From Gari tellinella (taxonomy: Eukaryota; Mollusca; Bivalvia; Cardiida; Psammobiidae), in assembly GCA_922989275.2 (NCBI GenBank), contig OV277870.1, positions 47,612,356 through 47,676,355 of the forward strand: a DNA stretch of 64,000 nt. Direction: 5' to 3'. The notes beneath the pieces were generated by a model. The model saw nothing but the letters and a program-made list of their open reading frames with translations, did not search any database and was not told the origin of the DNA. Below, one piece after another: positions 1-11,490 of the stretch (position 1 is the first letter of the stretch; every line of letters begins with the position of its first letter). Both the position numbers and the translations under genes were made by a program.

Positions 1-67
1 CAAATGTTTGACAACCTCAAACTAATAAACTGGCCAATACATAAAGGTGAAGTCATAAAACAATATA

Positions 68-435
68 CAGCGTTCCCTCTCTACAACGCTCCTCCCAACA
101 ACGACTCCCTCCTTACAACGACCCTTGCCGCAGTTCCCTAAACCGGGCAATTATGTCTAACGCTTTATCTGCTGCAATGTCGTCTGCTTAAAATTGTTGT
201 CTGCTGTTTTTCTTAAAATTACATATAAGTGGACATTTTGATAGACTAAATATAATTATGAGTGACAAACAGCTTGAATCCAGATCAGACGCCGCGTTAC
301 GCGGCATCTGCTCTGGATTCAAGCTGTTTAAAAATGTAAGCCAAGTCTTTATTTTCCCTCTCTATAACGACTCCCTCCGAACTCCACACACAATCTGTGT
401 CTCCCACTGGGTGTCGTTGTAGAGAGGGAGCACTG
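68..435. mobile_element. MITE family F (TA target), full copy
   Basis: The termini are CAGCGTTCCCTCTCTACAAC and its near inverse ending in GGGAGCACTG, each bordered by TA. The interior has the CAAACAGCTTGAATCC hairpin at 265-330 and a GTCGTCTGC motif. No coding capacity is visible. A Tc1/mariner-type origin is inferred only from the TA target. Confidence 0.75.
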
Positions 436-453
436 TACAGTCAAACTTCGATA

Positions 454-699
454 CAGTGGAGGAAACGTTATTCTTTCCCGTTTAAACGAAAATAAACGCA
501 AACGCAAAGCACTAAAACGTAGAAAAGTGCAACTTTTGGACAATTCTGATAATTCATGTTTATCTTGGTGGCAAACAGTTTGGAGCCTGATCAGACGCCG
601 GGTTACTCGGCGTCTGATTTGGTCCCAAACTGTTTATAAAAGAAAAAATAGTTTTAGCGTAAACGCGTTTATCGGGAAAGAATAACGTTTTCTCCACTG
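454..699. mobile_element. MITE family A copy
   Basis: It starts CAGTGGAGGAAACG and ends CGTTTTCTCCACTG, flanked by TA on both sides. The inner hairpin with GATCAGACGCCG is at about 568-640. About 245 bp is the standard length of this family in the window. Confidence 0.85.
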
Positions 700-733
700 T
701 ATCTAGAACTCGCTTCAGTCGAACATAACCATA

Positions 734-1084
734 CAGTCGAAACTCGATACATGTACTTCGAAATCGCTTAAACCGATCGTATCAATATTTCATAAGTTGA
801 ATTTCAATAAATTAATTTCGCTTTAGTCGAACATACTCGTATCTTAAAGTTCAAATGTGGCTAAGCCACGTTTTAACTTTGGAATATGGATATGTTCAAA
901 ATAACGCGAGTTCAATCTATCGAGTTTTGATTACATTTTAAAGTTAAAACGTAGCTAAGCCACGTTTAAACCTTTGACATAAGAAAATGTTCGACTTAAA
1001 TGAACGGTAAAATATATGAAATTCAACTGTGTAAATACGGAGGAATTTGAGTTAAACACGCTCGATATATCTTAGTTTCGACTG
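734..1084. mobile_element. MITE family P, pogo-like (CAGTCGAA termini)
   Basis: The left end CAGTCGAAACTCGATA is mirrored at the right end by a segment finishing in TTTCGACTG, with TA flanks. Internal stretches at about 855-900 and 940-985 are inverted copies (TTAAAACGTGGCTTAG-like). The resemblance to pogo/Tigger-type short elements is judged from termini and TA target only. Confidence 0.65.
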
Positions 1085-1365
1085 TACGCCATTCGTTTTC
1101 GCTTTAACGCGACGTGACTCCTAATCAACGTCTTATACAGTAAATTGCGGCTACTTCGACCACAAAAAAGGAACATTCGTTGATATGATTAAACATGTCA
1201 GACTGGCAAACAGTTTTGACCCCGAACAGACGCCGAGTACCTCGACCACTTTCATCTTACACCTTGAACATAAACTTACATGGGTTATTCCAGTTTCAAA
1301 TTTAGTCTTGTTCATTTTTTGACGATCTATGTATTGTTGGCGTTTTGTGAATGCATTGCAATCTA

Positions 1366-1500
1366 GCAAAACAGTATAGACACTGATCAGAGGACTCCCT
1401 CTGATCTGGGTCTACACTGCTTTTACGGAAACAAGTTAACTATTTACTAGTAGTGTTTGTCTGTAAAGCACCGTATCTGCGTGACTAGGGTTCAAAAGGT
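1366..1500. mobile_element. Family H MITE fragment
   Basis: The hairpin around 1370-1422 (CACTGATCAGAGG with its complement) is followed by the family-specific end GACTAGGGTTCAAAAGGTTA. The left part is missing. The next stretch, 1500-1930, shows nothing I recognise. Confidence 0.5.
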
Positions 1501-1933
1501 TAGTCAACAAAGACGCATGTTTGTTTATATAAATATTTTAACATAATTAATGACTTACATATGTACGTAAATTTTCATAACACATGCAAACCACACATGT
1601 TGAAAAAGTGTCATTTTTCACTGAAACAAGCGTTGTATCTCTGAGTTTACTTTTTCTTTTACAAAAGAATTACATGTATGTAAAACCAAAAGCAAAAAAG
1701 AGAATTGTGTAAAATTTTAAAGTTGGTGTTTGTATAACTCAGAATTAAAAGTAAAGCAGAAAGCGTTTTGCAGACAAAAACATGCCTTATAACATTCGGA
1801 AGAATACATGGCTGTGTATAACCAAAGAGCAATGCAATGCAATAAACTGTAAAAAATAACAGGTTCTTATAATCTTGACTGATATTTAAGATCTCAGTTG
1901 CAAACAGGTCCCGAACTTATTTCAATGGAAATA

Positions 1934-2137
1934 CAGTCAAAGTTCGATATTTCGACTCGTTTAAGTCGATATTATCCGCATTTTTAAGTTGCATTTCGAT
2001 AATTCAAGTTCGCTGTAAGTCAAACAAACCCGTATTTTAAAGTTACGAGTGTCGCTACAGTGTATATGCCACATTTTATTGCTGAATTGCGCGTCAGTTC
2101 GACTTAAGCGAGTTCGAATAAAAACGGGGTTCGACTG
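1934..2137. mobile_element. Degenerate pogo-like MITE (family P)
   Basis: The left end is CAGTCAAAGTTCGATATTTC and the right end reads GGTTCGACTG. Internal TTCGA motifs resemble the copy at 734-1084. Confidence 0.45.
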
Positions 2138-2189
2138 CTCTTGCTTTAGCTTTAACGAGTGCTTTGGGAAATAATAACGTATTCTCCCC

Positions 2190-2448
2190 TACAGTACGGT
2201 TTAGAAGACTTTTTTCTTTGCCAATAAACGCGATTACGCTAAAACTATTATTTCCATTGCAAACAGTTTGGAGCCAGATCAGACGCCGGGTAACCCGGCG
2301 TCTGATCAGGCTCCAAACTGTTTGCCACTCAGATAAGAATAAACATTCAGAAACGTCATACATGTGTAAATTGTCATTACTTCATTTTGTTTCAATGCGA
2401 TTTTGTTTCGTTTGCGTTTAAAGGGAAAGAATAACGTCTCCTCCACTG
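2190..2448. mobile_element. Diverged MITE family A copy
   Basis: The right end is GGGAAAGAATAACGTCTCCTCCACTG and the hairpin is intact at 2261-2332. The left terminus is eroded (CAGTACGG). Confidence 0.6.
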
Positions 2449-2646
2449 TATTTGTAATATAACGGGTTTATACTCATAAACCAAACGCCAGCTGCACATG
2501 TTCATACACTGGTAATCTTTTCTGTCAACCTGTATAGCTAATGGTAATGTATATATATGCATGAACCATATTATAGGGCGCGTGATTCTGTTTTATCCAG
2601 TTTACCTTCTCACTACCAAGGCCGACATGTACATGTATACCATTTG

Positions 2647-2712
2647 AGATCGGTTTGGAGTCTGATCAAACGCCGTGGACGCGGCGTCTGAGCAGGATTT
2701 AAAGTGTTTGAC
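2647..2712. repeat. Isolated copy of the CAAACAG / GACGCCG hairpin
   Basis: An imperfect palindrome, GTTTGGAGTCTGATCAAACGCCG and its complement, sits without recognisable MITE termini around it. It may be the core of an element whose ends have eroded. Confidence 0.5.
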
Positions 2713-2905
2713 ATGTATATCAATGGTTTTTAAGTAAAATAAACAAACAAAACACATATATTTCAAAGTCTAGAAACAAAAGTCGAAGAAAGAATTCTAA
2801 GTAGACGACAATATGACAGTGACTGTGTTACATGGGTTAGGATGTTAAACTGGCAGTGAAAAGATGAAGAAATAATCATATTTCAATGACACTAGTCACA
2901 TTCTA

Positions 2906-3085
2906 CAGTTAACCTCCAATATCTCGAATATGCCCATATGTCTTCACTTCTATTTCGATAACCGGGGCTAATTTAAAACGAACATACCTATATTTCAAAG
3001 TTGAAATGACTTGCTATGCCACGTTTCAACTCTGAAATACGGATAACATTGACTTAAGTGGGTTTGGGATATCGGTGTCCGACTG
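2906..3085. mobile_element. Degenerate pogo-like MITE (family P)
   Basis: It starts CAGTTAACCTCCAATATCTC and ends GGTGTCCGACTG. TTTCGATA and TTTCAAAGTTGAAA motifs are shared with the other P copies. Confidence 0.4.
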
Positions 3086-3243
3086 TTGTAATATATATGT
3101 AAGGTTTAGTGCCTGTAGGTTAATGGCTGTCAGAAAATGGACCACGGCATTAAAGGTCAAAGGTCCAGTTTTAGGCTATTTGCGGAGTATGCTTTCTCAA
3201 AGCACATACATGTAGGTGTCGCTCAGACGACTTCCCTGTTCAG

Positions 3244-3374
3244 GGTTATAAATAGTTTGAGTTGAGTCTGAGATTGTTCTCAAGCATTTGATTGGTCAGA
3301 TTTGAGCAAAGCTCAAATTTGACTAATCAAATGCTTAAGAATGATACCAGATTCAACTCAAACTATTTATAACC
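3244..3374. repeat. Foldback element, family G
   Basis: A nearly perfect 131-bp inverted repeat. GGTTATAAATAGTTTGAGTT at the left is mirrored at the right, and AAGCATTTGATTGGTCAGAT is mirrored around the centre TGAGCAAAGCTCA. Sister copies are at 18132-18272 and 62442-62572, and a half copy is at about 20517-20575. Confidence 0.8.
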
Positions 3375-3416
3375 TTAGACCATGACAATTAACAAACGTG
3401 CATAGTCAGAGGGCTA

Positions 3417-3731
3417 CAGTACTCCCCCTCTACAACGGCCCTCCGAACAACGGTCCACTCCTTACGACTAGTTCCGTTGTTACCTAAACAATGTAATTAT
3501 GTCCAACATTTTCACGGCTGCAATATAGTGTACTTAAAATTGTCGTCTGCTGTTTCTCTCAAATTTACTTATTTTACTTTTTGACAGAAAACCCCAAAAT
3601 GACAAGTGGCAAACGGCTTGAATCCAGATCAGACGCCGCGTAAACCAATTTCCCTCCCTACAACGACTCCCTCTGAACAACGCACATAGTTTTTGTCTCC
3701 ACTTGGGTGTCGTTGTAGAGAGGGAGCGCTG
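3417..3731. mobile_element. MITE family F copy
   Basis: The left end is CAGTACTCCCCCTCTACAAC and the right end TCGTTGTAGAGAGGGAGCGCTG. The hairpin retains only its left half (3606-3643). Confidence 0.65.
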
Positions 3732-3935
3732 TAGTTATAGAAACTATTGATTGAGTCCCTCTGGGAGATATTGCTGCCAAAGAAATTCAAACTGCAAAAT
3801 CACTGCCCTGTACTTACCACACCTTGGTCGAATGGATCTTTGGAGTTGATATCGTGTGTCTTAAGAACTTCGTGCTCTGCCAGTGATAGGATTCGCACAT
3901 GGGACCTTCCGGTCCTAAGTTAGACGTGGCTTACA

Positions 3936-4878
3936 TTTGCAAACAGCTTGAATCCAGATCAGACGCCGCATAAGGCGACGTCTGATCTTGATTCAAGCTG
4001 TTTGTCACTCGTCATTGTATTTATCAAAATGTCCACTTGAGAATATTTACATTCACCCTGTAAAGTCTTTATGTAATCATATTAAAAATATGCAGTACAT
4101 CTGCCGATGAACCTACACTTCCAAACTGGTTTTAGCCAGTTCGGATTTCCCCCGTGCTATTCGTGGACTTCTTCAAATAGACTACATCGGGCACTTAACA
4201 CTATAGCTCCCATTGGTCGACGGTCATATGACACTAGCGGAGTGATACAGACCCATAGGTCGTTGCTATGTGTGTAAATGGGTTAAGAAAACAACCGCGA
4301 CCTGTATTTTTAGAATGTGTTTTTGCAATAGATATTCAAGTTGCACTGTTATTTGTTTGCCTTGTAAGTCTTTTCCATTCACAGAGAGAAGGTTTACTGG
4401 AAAAAAATCCTGAATTTTTAATACAGTTACACTACATGTAGTTGGGACTACTTTCTCACCATATTTAGAAACTGGAATGGCTATTACATCGACATTACAT
4501 CTATCAAACCTCTTTGACCGGTATATGATAAATTCTTATACAGAAAAACAAATCTGGCCAATAAACACATTGAATTGACAAGACAGAAAATATAAATATA
4601 AGGAATAAACAACATCTCTTTGCCGCGCTCGGGGGGTAAATTAAACGTAAACGCCCTTTGGGCGTTTACGAAATTTACCCCCTGCGAAGCTAATGTAGTC
4701 ATACCGTCATGAACGTCAAAATTATGTTGTTTATTCCTATAGTAGACGACATTTTTAAATAGACGATATTGCAGCAGTTAGAGCGTTTAAAACAACTGTC
4801 TTGTTTGTGGAACAGTGTCAAACATCGCTGTAAGGAGAGAGTCGTTGTTGGGAGGGTCATTGTAGAGAGGGACCACTG
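3936..4878. mobile_element. MITE family F copy split by a 0.7 kb insertion
   Basis: The hairpin at 3936-4003 and flank GTCCACTTGAGAATA form the left part. The right part, from GTAGACGACATTTTTAAATA to GAGAGGGACCACTG, resumes at 4741. The insert (4046-4740) is a dispersed repeat that also occurs at 11840. The left terminus of the outer element is not seen. Confidence 0.55.
4046..4740 (+). repeat. Dispersed 0.7 kb repeat, copy 1
   Basis: Near-identical to 11840-12563. Near its right end a large palindrome is built from GGAATAAACA and its complement and from GGGGGTAAAT with AACGCCC. One palindrome arm (the GACTACATTAGCTTC segment) is deleted here but kept in copy 2. No protein is recognised. Confidence 0.7.
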
Positions 4879-5024
4879 TATTTACAATATTTGATCTTTA
4901 AAGACCGAATACCACTGGGTCATGCTCTAAGTTTATTGTCGCGTGACAAATTTGGCGTTTCATCTACATAAACGAACCACTCACATGCTGTATCATACAT
5001 TGTAGTCTGTTTCACATTTGTCGT

Positions 5025-5335
5025 ATGCATGTTTTGTCCAAATCTAAATTTCAAGTCGTTTTTATCTTTAAAAAAAACTATAAACAAGTGTCAAACAGTT
5101 TAAATCCTAATCAGACGCCGAGTTACTCGGCGTCTGATATGGATTTAAACCGTTTCCAATTTTCTATCTGGTCGAGTTTAACAGACGGAGGGTTAAACTG
5201 TTTGACTGACAGACAATTGCCACATAACTGTCTCCTATAAAAACAGTAATACGACGAAATTATGTTTTATTATGTCATAGAGTTCAAAAGACCATGTATT
5301 TTGTTAAAAGCAAAAAGACATCAGAGATTTAAAAG
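5025..5335. repeat. Degenerate element with GACGCCG hairpin
   Basis: A hairpin at 5087-5156 (CAAACAGTTTAAATCC with GCAGACG-like surroundings) has no clear termini. The remainder is unassigned. Confidence 0.35.
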
Positions 5336-5801
5336 CCCTTCACTGCCTTACCCCGAGTACAATATTTATTTTCAAGCAGTTTGGAGCCTGATCAGACGCC
5401 ACGTGACGCCAACGCGGCGTCTAATCAGAATCAAAACTGTTTGACATTCGAAATTTTCAATATTTCTTTAGTCATAAATAATGCTTTAAAATTTTGAATG
5501 TGAGAAATAAAAGCAGACGACAGTTGTTTAATTTAACCCTTTCAACCCTACAGTCCTCTGTAGAGATTACTGATTACACATGCAAACAGTGTAGACCCTA
5601 ATCAGAGGGCTCCTGTAGGAGCCCTCTGATCAGGGTCTGCACTGTTTGATATTTTCATTGGGTTTTGTTGTCATATCAAAAATGCAACAGTAGATTGGTT
5701 CAAAATTCTTGAACTAGAAGAGTCCAAAAGGATTATGCATACCCACAGGAGATATCAAGAGTTGAAAGGGTTAAACTTCGTGACGTCGTGGCAGTGAAGG
5801 G
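5336..5801. mobile_element. MITE family D with nested family C
   Basis: It starts CCCTTCACTGCCTTACCCCG and ends GACGTCGTGGCAGTGAAGGG. The hairpin is at 5373-5442 and GCAGACGACA at 5513. A family C element is inserted at 5537-5770. The unoccupied equivalent exists at 7676-7846. Confidence 0.7.
5537..5770. mobile_element. MITE family C (TTAA target), full copy
   Basis: The termini are CCCTTTCAACCC and GAGTTGAAAGGG, flanked by TTAA on both sides. The central hairpin is CAAACAGTGTAGACCC with GAGGGCTCC and its complement. Copy 2 of the duplication keeps an empty TTAA site, with a 5-bp difference at the left edge. Confidence 0.85.
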
Positions 5802-6567
5802 GTTCAGTAAAGTGAAAAAACTGGTACAGTTCAGACTCGCTACATGTATGTCGAACTCGCAAAACTAATCTAGAGCTATATTCAATGTTAAAACGCGACT
5901 TGGCCAATTATTCAAATGTTAATACATGGGTACCTGTATCAACTAAGTGACTTCGAGATATCGAAATGCAATTATAGAAAACGGGTTATTTCGACTTTTG
6001 CGACTTTGAGATAAATGGTTCGTTTGCATTAACGATGTTCCCTGCTTCGGCCAAATTTAAAACTGAAACATAATGGTTGAAACAACTCTATGAAAAAGGT
6101 TCGATTTCTTTTGAGTTGTTTCAACATGGACCGAGTAAAGTGGTTATTTGAAGATGAGACACCAGGGTCTAAGCTGTTTAACACACATTACGACATTACT
6201 TTTTTAAAATTTGAATTTGCGAATTATAAGCAGACGACAATTTTCCATAGCAGGTGACGTTATGACGGTGAAAAAGTTATTTATAAATTAATAGCGATGG
6301 AACGTAAACGCACTACAATCAAATGTACAAAGAGACACCTTTTTGACAACTCTTAAAGTTCATTTTAATCTAAAGGGTAAACGGTTTTGAGACAGATCAG
6401 ACGACGAGTTATGCGGTTTAAAAAGTGTTTTGTAAGCAGTTGCTCAGTACGTGTGTAAACTTTGACCGTAGCATAGAAAAATATAAACAGAGAAACCGGA
6501 AACCAGATTCATGAAAACCGGAAGTCTACGGACATTGAGTGAATTTCTCAGTCTCAAATAGATTCTA

Positions 6568-6813
6568 CAGTGGAGAATCTGTTATTCTTTCCCGTTTAAA
6601 CGCAAACGTACGCAAACGCAAAGCATTAAAACGTAGAAAAGAACAACTTTTGGACAATTCTGATATTTCAAGTTTATCTTGGTGGCAAACAGTTTGGAGC
6701 CAGATCAGACGCCGGGTTACCCGGCGTCTGATCTGGCTTCAAACTGTTTGTAAAAGAAAAACTAGTTTTAGCGTAAACGGGTTAATCGGGAAAGAATAAC
6801 AGATTCTCCACTG
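6568..6813. mobile_element. MITE family A copy
   Basis: CAGTGGAGAATCTGTTATTC and its complement form the ends, with TA flanks. The counterpart in duplication copy 2 is 8819-9064, nearly identical. Confidence 0.9.
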
Positions 6814-6895
6814 TACTTGCTAACCAATCCTTTAAAATGAGTTGTATAGAGCTTATAAAGCAGGTAGCTGCTTAATATGGTCAAAAGGTATATAC

Positions 6896-7143
6896 AGTGG
6901 AGAAAACGTTATTCTTTCCCAATAAACGCGTTTACGCTAAAACTATTATTTCTATTGCAAACAGTTTGAAGCCAGATCAGACGCCGGGTAACCCGGCGTC
7001 TGATCAGGCTCCAAACTGTTTGCCACCAAGATAAACATCATGAATTATCAGAATTGTCCAAAAGTTGCACTTTTCTACGTTTTAGTGGTTTGCGTTTGCG
7101 TTTCGTTTCGTTCAAACGGGAAAGAATAACGTATTCTCCACTG
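6896..7143. mobile_element. MITE family A copy with simple TA flanks
   Basis: The left end is CAGTGGAGAAAACG and the right end CGTATTCTCCACTG, with TA at 6894-6895 and 7144-7145. Its counterpart at 9146-9380 has the same left half but a different right half and 30-bp flanking repeats. Confidence 0.9.
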
Positions 7144-7277
7144 TATTTGCATGTTGACGTAACATCGTGTGAGATCAGGCTAACACTTTGTACATGTAAT
7201 TAATACTTGTTTTAGCGCATGAGTATCTATGGGGAAAGAATAATGTGTTCTCCCATAAGTAACAAGGCCTCCTGATA

Positions 7278-7421
7278 CAGTAGAAGATAAATTTTCATTT
7301 CCCGATAAATATAGATAAATATAAATCATTAGAATTGTTAAAAAATGTCATTTTATATTATAGTGCTTTGTGCTATTGTTTAGATTTTGAAAAACCTGAA
7401 AGAATCACGCCTTCTCCACTG
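7278..7421. mobile_element. Family A remnant without hairpin
   Basis: CAGTAGAAGATAAATTTTCA at the left and CACGCCTTCTCCACTG at the right are family A ends. The central palindrome is gone. The duplicated version is at 9543-9686. Confidence 0.5.
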
Positions 7422-7885
7422 TAACGTTTTGATACTCCTGTCAAGTTTTACTTCTAACCAACTGAAAATATCCTCAGTTGCAAAAAAAAGGCTGACAATA
7501 GATTTTAGCAAAATATATCATCGTTGTTGTAAATGACATAGTTATTCAATACATACTCGAAGTGGATTACTTTGTATCATGTTTGCCACCAAATAGTACC
7601 TTTCGTCTATATTGAAATTAAAACATACATAAATATATATATGTATATATTCATTTAATGTATTAATGTATTTAATGATCAGACGCCACGTGACACCAAC
7701 GCGGCGTCTAATTAGAATCAAAACTGTTTGACATTCGAAATTTTCAATATTTCTTTAGTCAAAATTAATGTTTTAAATATTGAATATGAGAAAAAAAAGC
7801 AAACGACAATTGTTTAAACTTCGTGACGTCGTGGCCGTGAAGGGATTCAGTAAAGTGAAAAAACTGGTACAATTGAGACCCACTA

Positions 7886-8091
7886 CAGTGGAGAAAACAT
7901 TATTCTTTCCCGTTTAAACGCAAACGTACGCAAAACACTACAACGTTAGAAAATTAAAAATATTGGACAATTCTGATAATTCATGTTAATCTTGGGGGGC
8001 AAACAGTTTGGAGCCTGATCAGACGCCGGGTTAGAAATAACAGTTTTAGCGTAAACGCGCTTATTGGGAAAGAAAAACGTTTTCTCCACTG
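7886..8091. mobile_element. MITE family A, insertion private to duplication copy 2
   Basis: It starts CAGTGGAGAAAACATTATTC and ends CGTTTTCTCCACTG. Copy 1 reads CGCTACATGTATG at the same site, so this is a clean TA insertion after the duplication. The right arm of its hairpin is deleted. Confidence 0.92.
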
Positions 8092-8818
8092 TACATGTAT
8101 GTCGAACTCGCAAAACTAATCCAGATCTATATTCAATGTTTAAACGCAACCTGGCCAATTATTCAAATGTTAATACATGGGTACCTGTATCGACTAAGTG
8201 ACTTAGATATCGAAATGCAATTATAGAAAAACGGGTTATTTCGACTTATGCGACTTTGAAATAAAAGGTTCGTTTGCATTAACGAGGTTCCCTGCTTCGG
8301 CCAAATTTAAACTGAAACATAATGGTTGAAACAACTCTATGAAAAAAGTTCGATTTCTTTTGAGTCACTTTTCAGCATGCACTGAGTTAAGTGGTTATTT
8401 GAAGATGAGACACCAGGGTCTAAGCTGTTTAACACACATTACGACATTACTTTTTTAAAATTTTAATTTGCGAATTATAAGCAGACGACAATTTGCCATA
8501 GCAGGTGACGTTATGACGGTGAAAAAGTTATTTATAAATTAATAGCGATGGAACGTAAACGCACTACAATCAAATGTACAAAGAGACACCTTTTTGACAA
8601 CTCTTAAAGTTCATTTTAATCTAAAGGGTAAACGGTTTTGAGACAGATCAGACGACGAGTTATGCAGTTTAAAAAGTGTTTTGTAAGCAGTTGCTCAGTA
8701 CGTGTGTTAACTTTGACCTTAGCATAGAAAACTATAAACAGAAAAACCGGAAACCAGATTCATGCAAACCGGAAGTCTACGGACATTGAGTGAATTTCTC
8801 AGTCTCAAATAGATTCTA

Positions 8819-9064
8819 CAGTGGAGAATCTGTTATTCTTTCCCGTTTAAACGCAAACGTACGCAAACGCAAAGCATTAAAACGTAGAAAAGAACAACTT
8901 TTGGACAATTCTGATATTTCAAGTTTATCTTGGTGGCAAACAGTTTGGAGCCAGATCAGACGCCGGGTTACCCGGCGTCTGATCTGGCTCCAAACTGTTT
9001 GTAAAAGAAAAACTAGTTTTAGCGTAAACGGGTTTATCGGGAAAGAATAACAGATTCTCCACTG
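8819..9064. mobile_element. MITE family A copy
   Basis: Duplicate of 6568-6813, with TA flanks and an intact hairpin at 8937-9002. Confidence 0.9.
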
Positions 9065-9145
9065 TATTTGCTAACCAATCCTTTAAAATGAGTTGTATAG
9101 AGCTAATAAAGCAGGTAGCTGCTTAATATGGTCAAAAGGTATATA

Positions 9146-9380
9146 CAGTGGAGAAAACGTTATTCTTTCCCAATAAACGCGTTTACGCTAAAACTATTAT
9201 TTCTATTGCAAACAGTTTGAAGCCAGATCAGACGCCGGGTAACCCGGCGTCTGATCAGGCTCCAAACTGTTTTCCACCAAGATAAACATGAAATATCAGA
9301 ATTGTTCTTTTCTACGTTTTAATGCTTTGCGTTTGCGTACGTTTGCGTTTAAACGGGAAAGAATAACAGATTCTCCACTG
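9146..9380. mobile_element. Chimeric MITE family A flanked by 30-bp direct repeats
   Basis: The left half matches 6896-7143 almost exactly. The right half differs (ATCAGAATTGTTC, GCGTACGTTTGCG, CAGATTCTCCACTG) and resembles other A copies. Identical 30-bp repeats beginning TAGCTGCTTAATATGG lie at 9116-9145 and 9381-9410. Confidence 0.88.
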
Positions 9381-9542
9381 TAGCTGCTTAATATGGTCAA
9401 AAGGTATATATTTGCATGTTGACGTTACATCGTGTGAGATCAGGCTAACACTTTGTACATGTAATTAATACTTGTTTTAGCGCAGGAGTATCTATGGGGA
9501 AAGAATAATGTGTTCTCCCATAAGTAACAAGGCCTCCTGATA

Positions 9543-9686
9543 CAGTAGAAGATAAATTTTCATTTCCCAATAAATATAGATAAATATAAATCATTAGAAT
9601 TGTCAAAAAATGTCATTTTATATTATAGTGCTTTGTGCTATTGTTTAGATTTTGAAAAACCTGAAAGAATCACGCCTTCTCCACTG
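9543..9686. mobile_element. Family A remnant without hairpin
   Basis: Duplicated counterpart of 7278-7421. Confidence 0.45.
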
Positions 9687-10111
9687 TAACTTTTTGATAC
9701 ATGTACTCCTGTCAAGTTTTACTTCTAACCAACTGAAAATATCCTCAGTTGCAAAAAAGGCAGACAATAGATTTTAGCAAAATATATCATCGTTGTTGTA
9801 AATGACATAGTTATTCATTACATACTCGAAGTCGATTACTTTGTATCATGTTTGCCACCAAAAAGTACCTTTCGTCTATATTGAAATTAAAACATACATA
9901 AATATTTGTATATATTCATTTAATGTATTTAAAGTGTGTAATACAAACTTCTAATACATATATACAGTTTTATGTTAAGTGCTGTCGCAAATAGCGTAGT
10001 CTAAACCTTTTAAAATTCACACACAAATAGAATGAAAAAAATTATATCTTGGTAGCTCGTCTTTTTGTGTGTGAATTTGGAAAGTTTCGACTATAAAAGA
10101 AATAAACATTA

Positions 10112-10357
10112 CAGTGGAGAATCTGTTATTCTTTCCCGTTTAAACGCAAATGTACGCAAACGCAAAACTCTAAAACGTAGAAAAGTACAACTTTTGGACA
10201 AATCTGATAATTCATGTTTATCTTGGTGGCAAACAGTTTGGAGCATGATCAGACGCCGGTTTACCCGGCGTCTGATCTGGCTCCAAACTGTTTGCACTGT
10301 AAATAATAGTTTTAGCGTAAATGCGTTTATTGGGAGAGAGTAACAGATTATCCACTG
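10112..10357. mobile_element. MITE family A copy
   Basis: CAGTGGAGAATCTG at the left and CAGATTATCCACTG at the right, with TA flanks and a hairpin at 10229-10295. From 10360 to 11490 I see only a hairpin relic. Confidence 0.88.
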
Positions 10358-10925
10358 TACCACACAGTTAAACATCCAAAAGAATATAAGGGTCTACACT
10401 TTTTGTCCATATCAAAATATTTGGTTCTTTGCTACTTTTGAATAAAATCTAATATTATAATATTCCGTGCATTTTAATAATACATTGAACACGACAATGT
10501 TGAAACTAATGCTAATAATGCGTATTCCTATTTCGCTACACGTTAATATTCAAAATGCATGACTCAGTTATCCTCAACATTTAAGAGAGATATAAGTCTA
10601 CATAAAACAAATGCATTTCGTGTTGTAAAGTTTCAACAAATATTCTCATAAATTCTTTAAACAACATACCTGTTACTGTACGTCCTTGTCTAACACCACG
10701 ACAATCCAACACTCATATATCCCCGGTCGACACTCCACCACGACAGTAAGGCTACTTTTGACAAACGTACACGACTAAGCACCGTCACGTCCTTACGTTC
10801 GTAACGTTAGCGTCAAACCAGACGAAAAAGGCATTGGTTACAAGGTATATACTGCAAAACGCATTCGTGAAAAACCTCTATCTAACCCTTGTCATGCTAT
10901 TAACGGTTTGGGCAAATATTTGCAG

Positions 10926-10990
10926 ACAGATTGGATCCTGAAAAGACGCCGAATAACTCGACGTCTGATCAGGATTAAAATTGTTTCACG
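10926..10990. repeat. Degenerate GACGCCG hairpin
   Basis: GACAGATTGGATCCTGAAAAGACGCCG and an imperfect complement. No termini are recognised. Confidence 0.4.
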
Positions 10991-11490
10991 TACGCATCTT
11001 TCTACATTTATCAAGACGTAAAACATTGATTTAAGCCGTTTCTCATAATATGATTTTCAAGTATACGATAAGTTGACGGACAAAGGGTAGAAGTGCATAT
11101 AGCTGTAGGGTCAAGTAAATACAATAGACATGTTTATTGGTGATTGGTCGTTTGGCTGGGACATACTGATTAAGGCATGTGATTATTTGACATGAGATCG
11201 CCAACGATTAACGACAGGTATATGTTTGTAATTATTTAATACTGGTTGTTCTGACAGGCGAACTTGTGCTAAGCGTCAACTATACTCAGCCAAAAAAGAA
11301 AGTACCCACTTTTGTATTCTTAATTATCAACATCGCATACATTAATTGTATTTCATTTCTATTTTATAGAAAGAAGTGGCAGACGACATGAAATCATTGT
11401 GGCTTAATAAATGGCACATTGTAGTGAAAATAAAAGGTGTATAACTCTTTTTACTGACAACTGCATTTTTGCTTAGACATGTTTTACATA

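Larger units (their letters stand above)
5389..7675 (+). repeat. Tandem duplication, copy 1 (about 2.29 kb)
   Basis: The segment from TGATCAGACGCCACGTGACG to about 7675 is repeated head to tail at 7676-9932 with high identity. Copy 1 carries a family C MITE (5537-5770) absent from copy 2, and lacks the family A MITE found in copy 2 at 7886. Confidence 0.9.
7676..9932 (+). repeat. Tandem duplication, copy 2 (about 2.26 kb)
   Basis: Direct head-to-tail copy of 5389-7675. Lengths agree after removing the private MITE insertions. Private changes are the family A insertion at 7886-8091 and a 30-bp repeat at 9381-9410. Confidence 0.9.

Noticed and set aside
5389..9932. CRISPR-like array of palindromes
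   Set aside because: Spacing is irregular, the repeats are MITEs with target duplications, and the genome is eukaryotic.
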